A stretch of DNA of 5,527 bases. It comes from Pseudonocardia sp. Its GTDB lineage: Bacteria > Actinomycetota > Actinomycetes > Mycobacteriales > Pseudonocardiaceae. Shown here piece after piece: positions 1 to 5,295 of the stretch (position 1 is its first letter; each line of letters opens with the position of its first letter). Both the position numbers and the translations under genes were made by a program. Location: NCBI GenBank assembly GCA_030453005.1, contig JAKDLE010000233.1, positions 1 to 5,527 of the forward strand, given 5' to 3'. The notes below the pieces were generated by a model. That model made no database searches, had not been told where the DNA came from, and was given only the letters and a program-made list of their open reading frames with translations.

Positions 1-295
1 CGAACAGGCCCCACTGGACACCGGCCTTGACCAGCAGCGACAGGTCGCCGTGGCCGAGCATCTGGAACGCCGCGACGACGCCACCGACGTCGCCCTCGCC
101 GCCGTAGGCCGGGTCGAAGCCCTGGTGCGGTCGGCGGCTCTCGGCGAGCCTGCGCACCGCCTCGGCGATCTCGGCGCGGTACTCCTCGGTGGACGCGTCG
201 GGGTCGGGCGCGAGCCGCAGCTCGCCCAACTGGTCCCGGACGTCGTCGCGGACGGCGGCCCAGCGGCCGTCGAGCACGGTACGGAGAGCAGTCAT
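1..295 (-). CDS. Acyl-CoA oxidase / acyl-CoA dehydrogenase family protein, N-terminal part (cut by left window edge)
   Basis: The first 98 residues are visible, starting MTALRTVLDGRW and ending KAGVQWGLF at the window edge. The helical N-terminus followed by GFDPAYGGEGDVGG and then GDLSLLVKAGVQWGLF matches the N-terminal region of the acyl-CoA oxidase branch of the flavoprotein family, where a SLxVKxGVQWGLFGG segment is typical. By family knowledge such enzymes convert acyl-CoA to trans-2-enoyl-CoA using FAD; true oxidases pass electrons to O2 and make H2O2, in the cytosol in bacteria. The FAD-contacting motifs and catalytic glutamate lie outside the window, so oxidase versus dehydrogenase cannot be proven here. 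The ATG overlaps the TGA of the upstream tetR gene (ATGA), and AAGGAGG sits just upstream, so this start is secure. It is co-transcribed with the regulator and opposite a beta-oxidation operon. Confidence 0.85.
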   Translation of the reverse strand, partial: MTALRTVLDGRWAAVRDDVRDQLGELRLAPDPDASTEEYRAEIAEAVRRLAESRRPHQGFDPAYGGEGDVGGVVAAFQMLGHGDLSLLVKAGVQWGLF

Positions 296-942
296 GACTC
301 CTCCTTCTGAAGGCGGACCACGACTCCGGAGAGCCCGGTCCAGGCCAGGTCGGTGAGGTGGGCGGCGAGCTGGGCGCGGGTCATCGAGCCCGGTCGGGCC
401 AGCCAGTTGTCGGCGGCGGCGCGGACCATCCCGACGACGCCGTGTCCCCAGGGGACCGCGGCGGCCGGGTCGCCGCCGGTGCGGGTGAGCTGCGCGGCGA
501 TCACTGCGGCGGCCTGGTCGCCGACGAGGGAGACGAGGTCGGCCACCGGGTCGGCGTCGAGGGCGCGGTCGACGAGCGGTCGGTGCACGACGAAGCGGTA
601 GACCTCGGGGTCGTGCTCGATGAGCCGCAGGTAGGGCTCGATGCCCGCGGCGGTCTGCGCGTAGGGCCCCGTCTCGCCGTCCATCGCGGCCCGCACCTGC
701 CCGACCAGCACCTCCGCCACCCGGGCGCAGACCGCGACGTAGAGCTCGGTGCGGTCGCCGAAGTGCCGGTAGACCACCGTCTTGCTCGTGCCCGCCCGCG
801 CGGCGACCTCGTCCATGCCGACGCCTGCGCCGTGGGCGCGGATGGCGAGCAGCGCGGCGTCGGTCAGCTCGGCGCGGCGGGTGCGCCGGTGGGCGTCCCA
901 CCGGCTCGCGCGACGGTCTCGGGCGGCTTTCACGGCACCCAC
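292..942 (-). CDS. TetR/AcrR family transcriptional regulator
   Basis: A 216-residue protein, normal length for the family. After a basic N-terminal tail (RRASRWDAHRRTRR), residues 24-70 form the DNA-binding domain. The helix-turn-helix is VGMDEVAARAGTSKTVVYRHFGD at about 41-63, carrying the family signature of a TSK turn followed by YxHFGDRxEL. Residues 75-216 are a helical ligand and dimer domain with no family-specific motif I can name. By family knowledge it is a dimeric repressor released by a small ligand; the context (oxidase downstream, beta-oxidation operon divergent) suggests an acyl-CoA or related ligand, which is inference. The start is uncertain: GTG at 942 has a weak CAGG 4 bases upstream, while GTG at 933 has a TACTGT -10-like hexamer placed for a leaderless start. 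One AGTACC repeat abuts the GTG at 942, pointing to autoregulation. Confidence 0.93.
   Translation of the reverse strand: MGAVKAARDRRASRWDAHRRTRRAELTDAALLAIRAHGAGVGMDEVAARAGTSKTVVYRHFGDRTELYVAVCARVAEVLVGQVRAAMDGETGPYAQTAAGIEPYLRLIEHDPEVYRFVVHRPLVDRALDADPVADLVSLVGDQAAAVIAAQLTRTGGDPAAAVPWGHGVVGMVRAAADNWLARPGSMTRAQLAAHLTDLAWTGLSGVVVRLQKEES
300..306 (-). promoter_or_regulatory. Ribosome binding site of the acyl-CoA oxidase-like gene, inside the tetR 3' end
   Basis: The minus strand reads AAGGAGG, near-perfectly complementary to the 16S rRNA tail, 4 bases before the ATG at 295. It encodes the last residues of the regulator (KEES), so regulator and oxidase are translationally linked. Confidence 0.8.
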
Positions 943-980
943 AGTACCTGAAACGACAAGTACCGGGTACGTTGAGTACC
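943..980. promoter_or_regulatory. Candidate TetR operator: three AGTACC repeats at 16-bp spacing with a GTACC-G-GGTAC palindrome
   Basis: AGTACC occurs at 943-948, 959-964 and 975-980, start to start exactly 16 bp. The middle copy is half of an 11-bp palindrome, GTACC-G-GGTAC, at 960-970. The block fills the gap between the divergent tetR and thiolase genes, where a TetR repressor usually binds. A possible plus-strand -10 hexamer, TACGTT at 968-973, lies inside the block, so a bound protein would cover it. The repeats are seen; their role as binding sites for the adjacent regulator is inferred. Confidence 0.6.
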
Positions 981-990
981 GGCAATCTCC

Positions 991-999
991 GGGAAAGGA
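991..999 (+). promoter_or_regulatory. Ribosome binding site of the thiolase gene
   Basis: GGGAAAGGA lies 6 bases before the ATG at 1006, a good purine-rich Shine-Dalgarno that fixes this start. It lies downstream of the repeat block, so translation initiation and repressor binding sites do not overlap. Confidence 0.7.
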
Positions 1000-1005
1000 C
1001 CCGTC

Positions 1006-2289
1006 ATGACCCGTTCAGCTCGGCGTGCCGCCGTCGTCGGCGGCAACCGCATCCCGTTCGCCCGTGCCCACGGCGCCTACGCCCAGGCCACCAACCTCGA
1101 CATGCTGACCGCCACGCTCGACGGCCTGGCCGCGCGCTTCGGGCTCGCGGGTGAGCGGATCGGCGAGGTCGCGGGCGGCGCGGTCCTCAAACACGCCCGT
1201 GACCGCGACCTGACCCGCGAGACGGTGCTCGGCAGCAGACTGTCCCCGAGCACCCCGGCCTACGACGTGCAGCAGGCGTGCGGCACCGGGCTGCAGACGA
1301 TGGTCGCGGTGGCGAACAAGATCGCACTCGGGCAGCTCGAGAGCGGCATCGCGGCGGGTGTGGACACCGCCAGCGACGCCCCCGTCGCCCTCAACGACGA
1401 CCTGCGCCGCGTGCTCATGCGACTGAACGGGGCGCGCTCCCTGCCCGACCGGCTGCGCGCGCTCGCGGGGATCCGCCCGGGGCAGCTGGTGCCGGAGGTC
1501 CCCCGCAACGCGGAGCCGCGCACCGGGCTGTCGATGGGCGAGCACGCCGCGCTCACGGCGCTGGAGTGGTCGGTCACGCGCGAGGCGCAGGACGAGCTCG
1601 CCGCCGCCAGCCACCGCAACCTCGCCGCCGCCTACGACCGCGGCTTCTTCGACGACCTCGTCACGCCCTACCTCGGCCTGACCCGCGACGAGAACCTGCG
1701 CCCCGACACCTCGGCGGAGAAGCTGGCCCGTCTCAAGCCGGTGTTCGGCCGCGGCGAGGGCGCCACCATGACCGCGGGTAACTCCACCCCGCTCACCGAC
1801 GGCGCGTCCGCCGTGCTGCTCGGGTCCGACGAGTGGGCGGCGGAACGACGGCTGCCGGTGCTCGCGCACGTCGTCGACGCGGAGACGGCGGCCGTCGACT
1901 TCGTGCACGCAGGCGAGGGATTGTTGACGGCCCCGGTACACGCCGTGCCACGGCTGCTGCAACGCAACGGCCTCACGCTGGCCGACTTCGACTTCTACGA
2001 GATCCACGAGGCGTTCGCGTCCACGGTGCTCGCCACGCTCGCCGCCTGGGAGGACCCCGCGTTCGCCAAGGAGCGCCTCGGCCTGGACGCACCGCTCGGC
2101 CCGATCGACCGGTCGCGCCTCAACGTCGTCGGGTCCTCGCTCGCCACCGGGCACCCGTTCGCCGCCACCGGCGGACGGATCGTGGCCACGCTGGCCAAGC
2201 TCCTGCACGAACGCGGGAGCGGCCGGGGCCTGGTCTCCATCTGCGCGGCGGGCGGCCAGGGCGTCGTCGCGATCCTGGAAGCGGCCTGA
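1006..2289 (+). CDS. fadA2: Acetyl-CoA C-acyltransferase (thiolase), FadA2-like
   Basis: A 427-residue thiolase, close to the roughly 440 residues of mycobacterial FadA2. It cleaves 3-ketoacyl-CoA with CoA to acetyl-CoA and a shortened acyl-CoA, or runs the reverse condensation. The N-terminus has the usual VVGGNRIPFARAHGAY strand-loop. The nucleophilic cysteine is Cys92 in QQACGTGLQ. The C-terminal half carries HEAFAS (His334), GHPFAATGGR (His383) and the second catalytic cysteine, Cys413, in CAAGGQG. All expected catalytic residues are present, so it should be active. The HEAF form, rather than NEAF, is that of FadI and mitochondrial trifunctional-protein beta subunits, which favours longer acyl chains (inference). 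It is first in an operon with fabG4- and htdX-like genes and divergent from tetR. The next gene starts 57 bp after its stop. Confidence 0.96.
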   Translation: MTRSARRAAVVGGNRIPFARAHGAYAQATNLDMLTATLDGLAARFGLAGERIGEVAGGAVLKHARDRDLTRETVLGSRLSPSTPAYDVQQACGTGLQTMVAVANKIALGQLESGIAAGVDTASDAPVALNDDLRRVLMRLNGARSLPDRLRALAGIRPGQLVPEVPRNAEPRTGLSMGEHAALTALEWSVTREAQDELAAASHRNLAAAYDRGFFDDLVTPYLGLTRDENLRPDTSAEKLARLKPVFGRGEGATMTAGNSTPLTDGASAVLLGSDEWAAERRLPVLAHVVDAETAAVDFVHAGEGLLTAPVHAVPRLLQRNGLTLADFDFYEIHEAFASTVLATLAAWEDPAFAKERLGLDAPLGPIDRSRLNVVGSSLATGHPFAATGGRIVATLAKLLHERGSGRGLVSICAAGGQGVVAILEAA

Positions 2290-2336
2290 CCCCACCCATG
2301 ATCAACCGATGATCTTCCGACGGCCGGCCCTCCGGC

Positions 2337-2342
2337 GAGGAG
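2337..2342 (+). promoter_or_regulatory. Ribosome binding site of the fabG4-like gene
   Basis: GAGGAG lies 4 bases before the ATG at 2347. The 57-bp spacer 2290-2346 also holds a small GCCGG/CCGGC inverted repeat (2323-2327 and 2332-2336, 4-base loop) immediately before this site; it is short and has no T-tract. I see no separate promoter, so co-transcription with the thiolase is the simplest reading. Confidence 0.65.
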
Positions 2343-2346
2343 AACC

Positions 2347-3714
2347 ATGTCGAACGACACCTTCCGTGACCTGTCCCAGAACCCGCTCGTCCAGCGCCTC
2401 GGGGTGCCCCGGATCCCCGTCCTGCGCCGCCACACCCCGGGCGCCCCGCTGCTCGCCGGGCCCGCGCTCGTCGGCTCGGTCGGCGGCGGGCGGTTCGCCG
2501 AGCCGATGCGCGCACTGCTGAAGGACGCGGGCGTGCCCGAGTCGATGACCGACTCGTCCCTCGCCGGTGGCGACGACGGGAGGCTCGCGGCCGTGGTGCT
2601 CGACGCCACCGCCGCCCGCACCCTCGACGACCTCGCCGCCGCGCAGGAGTTCCTGACGCCCGCGGTCCGACGGCTCGCCCCGAACGGCCGGCTGCTGCTG
2701 CTCGGGCCGGAGCCCGACGCCGACGACGTCGAGGCCGCCGCCGTCGCCCAGGCGCTCGACGGGATCGTCCGCTCGGCTGCCAAGGAGGTACGCGCCGGGG
2801 CCACCGCGAACCTGCTGGTCGTGCACCCGGACGCGCCGCCCGCGTCCGTCGACTCCTCGGTGCGGTTCCTGCTGTCCGCCCGCTCGGCCTACGTCGACGG
2901 GCAGGTCGTGCACGTCGGCGTCCCGGTCGGGCCGGTGCTGGACCCCGTGGGAATGGATTCCCCGTACGACGTCGACCGGCCGCTCGCCGGGCGCGTCGCC
3001 GTGGTCACCGGGGCGGCGCGTGGGATCGGCGCCGCCATCGCCGACACCCTCGCGCGCGACGGGGCCGTGATCGTCGCCGTGGACGTACCGGCCGCGGGCG
3101 CGGCGCTCGCCGACGTGGCCAACCGCACCGGCGGCACGGCCCTGCAGCTCGACATCACCGCGACCGACGCGGCCGAGCGCCTGCTCGCCCACCTGCGCGA
3201 GCGGCACGGGCGTGTCGACGTCGTCGTGCACAACGCGGGCATCACCCGCGACAAGCTGCTGGCCAACATGGACGCCGACCGGTGGAACGCGGTGCTCGCG
3301 GTGAACCTGCGCGCACAGCTCGCCCTCAACGCCGCGCTCCTGGAGGGGGATCTCCTCTCCGACACCGGCCGCATCGTCTGCGTCGCGTCCACCAGCGGCA
3401 TCGCGGGCAACCGCGGGCAGAGCAACTACGCGGCCAGCAAGGCAGGCGTCATCGGGATGGTGCGGGCGCTGGCGCCGCGGCTGGCGCAGCGCGGTGCGAC
3501 GGTCAACGCGGTCGCACCCGGGTTCATCGAGACCGAGATGACCGCGAGGATGCCGCTGGGCACCCGCGAGGCGGGCCGCCGGATCAACAGCCTGCGCCAG
3601 GGCGGCCTGCCCGTCGACGTGGCCGAGACCGTCGGCTGGCTCGCGCAGGCGGAGAGCGGCGGCGTCACCGGACAGGTCGTGCGCGTCTGCGGCCAGAGCA
3701 TGATCGGGGCCTGA
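2347..3714 (+). CDS. fabG4: High-molecular-weight 3-oxoacyl-(ACP/CoA) reductase, FabG4-like
   Basis: 455 residues, against 454 for M. tuberculosis FabG4 and about 250 for ordinary FabG. Residues 1-210 are the extra N-terminal domain typical of this subgroup (RLGVPRIPVLRRH near the start; LLLGPEPDADDVEAAAVAQA further on), described in FabG4 as flavodoxin-like but without known catalysis. Residues 215-455 are a complete short-chain dehydrogenase: TGAARGIG at 221-228 binds the dinucleotide, Asp246 after the second strand favours NAD(H) over NADP(H), NAG at 296-298, and the triad Ser348, Tyr361, Lys365 in the YAASK context. It interconverts 3-ketoacyl and R-3-hydroxyacyl thioesters. Between a thiolase and an R-specific hydratase, a role as R-3-hydroxyacyl-CoA dehydrogenase in beta-oxidation fits, though a synthetic direction is also possible. 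The start is supported by the Shine-Dalgarno and the family's length. Confidence 0.96.
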   Translation: MSNDTFRDLSQNPLVQRLGVPRIPVLRRHTPGAPLLAGPALVGSVGGGRFAEPMRALLKDAGVPESMTDSSLAGGDDGRLAAVVLDATAARTLDDLAAAQEFLTPAVRRLAPNGRLLLLGPEPDADDVEAAAVAQALDGIVRSAAKEVRAGATANLLVVHPDAPPASVDSSVRFLLSARSAYVDGQVVHVGVPVGPVLDPVGMDSPYDVDRPLAGRVAVVTGAARGIGAAIADTLARDGAVIVAVDVPAAGAALADVANRTGGTALQLDITATDAAERLLAHLRERHGRVDVVVHNAGITRDKLLANMDADRWNAVLAVNLRAQLALNAALLEGDLLSDTGRIVCVASTSGIAGNRGQSNYAASKAGVIGMVRALAPRLAQRGATVNAVAPGFIETEMTARMPLGTREAGRRINSLRQGGLPVDVAETVGWLAQAESGGVTGQVVRVCGQSMIGA

Positions 3715-3717
3715 CCC

Positions 3718-3795
3718 ATGAGCGAGCTTGCGAGCGCATCATCGGCACAGCGCCTCGGCGAAGCCGCGGCCGAGCGCAGCGAGGTCGTGCGTTGA
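3718..3795 (+). repeat. 78-bp intercistronic element with hairpin and 25-codon ORF, MIRU-like in architecture
   Basis: Between the fabG4 stop (3712-3714) and the htdX start lies one self-contained unit: ATG at 3718, 25 sense codons (MSELASASSAQRLGEAAAER, then SEVVR) and a TGA at 3793-3795 that overlaps the TTG start of htdX as TTGA. It is rich in GAGCG words: GCGAGC at 3722-3727 and 3730-3735, and CGAGCGCA at 3731-3738 and again at 3771-3778. A strong hairpin forms from 3750-3759 with 3769-3777 (nine pairs, one bulged C, 9-base loop). Mycobacterial interspersed repetitive units are known as short intercistronic repeats carrying a small ORF whose ends overlap neighbouring genes, and this matches that layout. 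From memory, similar GAGCGAGCTTGCGAGCG sequences recur between actinomycete genes. The peptide is probably a coupling device rather than a functional protein. Confidence 0.6.
3778..3784 (+). promoter_or_regulatory. Ribosome binding site supporting a TTG start for htdX
   Basis: AGCGAGG ends 7 bases before TTG at 3792, within the right end of the 78-bp element. No ATG or GTG in the same frame lies nearby, so this site and the TTGA overlap decide the start. If the element is an insertion, it brought the hydratase's translation signal with it. Confidence 0.5.
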
Positions 3796-4607
3796 GCCTC
3801 GTTCCGCTCTACCTGAGGGCCGCGGTCGGCGCGGTCGGGCCGCGCGCGTCGACGCTGCCCGACACCCGACTCGAACGCGAGGTGGACGTCGACCGCGGAC
3901 ACCTCGCCGACTACGCGCGGACCTGCGGGTTCGCTGTCGGCGACGTGCTCCCGCCGACGTACCCGCACGTGCTCGCGTTCGGGCTCCACGTGCAGCTGAT
4001 GGCGGGGCGCGACTTCCCGCTCGCACTCCCCGGCCTGGTGCACGTGGCCAACACGATCACCGCGCACCGGCCGGTCGACGCGGGCGAGCGGCTGCACGTC
4101 GCCGTGCACGCCGAGCGGTTCGTCGGCCACGCCAAGGGTGCGCAGGTGGACCTCGTCGCGGAGGTTCACGTCGGCGGGGAACGGGTGTGGGACGGTCGCA
4201 GCACCTACCTCGCCCGGGGCGCCCGCGCACCGGAGCCTGCTCCCGCGCCGCGCGTCGCGCCCGCGGAGGTCCCCGGCGGCCCGGCCGCGGCGGTGTGGCG
4301 GGTCGCGGGGGACACCGGGCGGCGCTACGCCGCGGTCAGCGGCGACGTCAACCCCATCCACCTGCACCCGCTCACCGCGCGGGCGTTCGGCTTCCCCCGG
4401 GCGATCGCGCACGGGATGTGGACGGCCGCGCGCGCCCTCGCCGCGCTGCAGGGCCGACTCCCCGACGCCGTGGCCTTCGACGTGGCGTTCGGACGGCCCC
4501 TGCTGTTGCCGTCGACGGTGGAGCTGCGCACCCGCGCCGTCGACGGCGGGTGGGCGCTGGACGTCCGTTCCCGTACCGGCACGCACCTGACGGCCACCGT
4601 CGGCTGA
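3792..4607 (+). CDS. htdX: Double-hotdog (R)-specific enoyl / 3-hydroxyacyl thioester hydratase-dehydratase, HtdX-like (MaoC family)
   Basis: 271 residues, against about 280 for mycobacterial HtdX. An N-terminal hotdog domain (about 1-142; LPPTYPHVLAFGLHVQLM at the place where HtdX has its TYP segment) is joined by an Ala/Pro-rich linker (144-164) to a C-terminal catalytic hotdog (166-271). The catalytic hydratase-2 motif is SGDVNPIH at 183-190, with Asp185 and His190, followed by FGFPRAIAHGMW ending at Trp210. It reversibly adds water to trans-2-enoyl-CoA or -ACP to give the R-3-hydroxy form. The degenerate first domain with an active second domain is usual for this type. TTG at 3792 is chosen because it overlaps the preceding small ORF's stop, has AGCGAGG upstream and gives the family's N-terminus. 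Last gene of the operon, and functional partner of the R-specific reductase before it. Confidence 0.94.
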   Translation: MSLVPLYLRAAVGAVGPRASTLPDTRLEREVDVDRGHLADYARTCGFAVGDVLPPTYPHVLAFGLHVQLMAGRDFPLALPGLVHVANTITAHRPVDAGERLHVAVHAERFVGHAKGAQVDLVAEVHVGGERVWDGRSTYLARGARAPEPAPAPRVAPAEVPGGPAAAVWRVAGDTGRRYAAVSGDVNPIHLHPLTARAFGFPRAIAHGMWTAARALAALQGRLPDAVAFDVAFGRPLLLPSTVELRTRAVDGGWALDVRSRTGTHLTATVG

Positions 4608-4644
4608 GGCACCGGCTCGGGCGCCGCGGCGGGTAGCGGGCTCG
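4608..4644. other. Convergent intergenic gap without a clear terminator
   Basis: Only 37 bp separate the stops of htdX (plus) and the DUF1707 gene (minus). It contains a loopless 10-bp palindrome, CGCCGCGGCG at 4622-4631, and GC-rich partial inverted repeats, but no T-tract on either strand. I do not call a terminator. Confidence 0.4.
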
Positions 4645-5271
4645 TCACGGCTCCAGCTCCCGCCGCCGGTGGCGCTCGGACCGGAAGTAGTCCCACCAGC
4701 TCGGCGGGCGCTCGCCCGGTTTCGGGGTGCGGACGGTGACGTCACCGAACACCCCGTACGCGCGGATCCGGATCAGCGGCGTGCCCGGTCGCCGGGACAC
4801 CGCGGCCAGCCGCAGCTCGCGGTCGCCGAGCACGTCGAACCCGGCGAGCTCGACCTCCACCCCGTCTGGCACCGCGACATAGGCGTTCCCGAAGACGGTG
4901 ACCAGACCGATGTCGACGACCGGATCCTCGACGACCACCCGGCGCAGGTCGAGGTGGATGTCCCCGAACAGCGCGACCCCTCGAACCCGGCGGGGAAGCC
5001 GCCAGCGGCCGACCCGGCGCGCGTCCCCGAACACGCTGACGACGCTCGACCGCGACCGGAGCGACCCGACCGGCGGCGCCGTCTCGACCCCGGCCGTGGC
5101 CGTCCGCAGCGCGTCGGACGTGTCCGCGGCCCAGACGGCGCCCACCCGCTCGCTGAACTCCTCCAGCGTGAGCCTGCCGTCCCCGGCCGCCCGCTGCAGC
5201 TCGGCGGCTGCAGCCTCCCGAGCGGCCTCGCCGATCCGTTCCGGGGGCTGTGCGTGCGGCTCGACCTCCAT
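4645..5271 (-). CDS. DUF1707 (SHOCT-like) protein with C-terminal LiaF-like beta-repeat region
   Basis: 208 residues. Residues 12-60 are a DUF1707 domain: RIGEAAREAAAAEL, then GDGRLTLEEFSERV and AVWAADTSDAL, the pattern seen at the N-terminus of many actinobacterial proteins of unknown function. Residues 75-182 contain five regularly placed [FL]-G-[DN] turns (Phe81, Phe102, Phe127, Leu148, Phe175) within valine-rich strands, resembling the C-terminal domain of LiaF-type cell-envelope stress proteins and suggesting a stacked beta fold. No signal peptide or membrane segment is visible, whereas many DUF1707 proteins have two. The basic, Trp-rich tail (PPSWWDYFRSERHRRRE) could touch membrane or DNA, which is speculation. 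The function is unknown. An in-frame TAA just upstream (5283-5281) makes ATG 5271 the first possible start, and it lacks a well-placed Shine-Dalgarno. Divergent from the membrane gene at 5296. Confidence 0.9.
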   Translation of the reverse strand: MEVEPHAQPPERIGEAAREAAAAELQRAAGDGRLTLEEFSERVGAVWAADTSDALRTATAGVETAPPVGSLRSRSSVVSVFGDARRVGRWRLPRRVRGVALFGDIHLDLRRVVVEDPVVDIGLVTVFGNAYVAVPDGVEVELAGFDVLGDRELRLAAVSRRPGTPLIRIRAYGVFGDVTVRTPKPGERPPSWWDYFRSERHRRRELEP

Positions 5272-5277
5272 CGGTAC

Positions 5278-5287
5278 ACGTTAACCT
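5278..5287. promoter_or_regulatory. Overlapping divergent -10 elements around a GTTAAC palindrome
   Basis: The palindrome GTTAAC (5280-5285) gives TAACCT on the plus strand (5282-5287) and TAACGT on the minus strand (5283-5278), both fitting the actinobacterial TAnnnT -10 pattern. The minus hexamer spans -12 to -7 relative to the ATG at 5271. The plus hexamer ends 8 bases before the ATG at 5296. Neither gene has a Shine-Dalgarno at usual distance; a GAGG on the minus strand is 13 bases from its ATG. No good -35 is evident on either side. Leaderless or near-leaderless divergent transcription is inferred. Confidence 0.5.
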
Positions 5288-5295
5288 CACTGCTC

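Noticed and set aside
50..310. 86-codon plus-strand open frame near the left edge
   Set aside because: It lies opposite the oxidase coding sequence, which has recognisable family motifs and a strong ribosome binding site.
1015..2295. 426-codon open frame on the minus strand opposite the thiolase
   Set aside because: The plus-strand thiolase has all family motifs; the antisense translation is low-complexity Arg/Gly/Glu/Val typical of a GC-rich shadow frame.
2323..2336. GCCGG/CCGGC hairpin in the thiolase-fabG4 spacer as a terminator
   Set aside because: Only five pairs and no T-tract; in sequence this GC-rich such pairs arise by chance.
2302..3231. 309-codon minus-strand open frame opposite fabG4
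   Set aside because: It covers clear reductase motifs on the plus strand; composition is shadow-like with no recognisable domain.
3282..3791. Upstream in-frame extension of htdX to an ATG at 3282
   Set aside because: It would overlap fabG4 by more than 400 bp and translate to Arg-rich noise; homology to HtdX begins at about the TTG at 3792.
3718..3795. The 25-codon ORF as a functional small protein gene
   Set aside because: It has no Shine-Dalgarno of its own, a repetitive composition and exact coincidence with a repeat-like element; better seen as part of a coupling element.
4622..4631. CGCCGCGGCG palindrome as a bidirectional terminator
   Set aside because: No loop and no T-tract on either strand.
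3426..4745. 439-codon minus-strand open frame across fabG4, htdX and the DUF1707 end
   Set aside because: It crosses three well-supported genes and has no recognisable domain.
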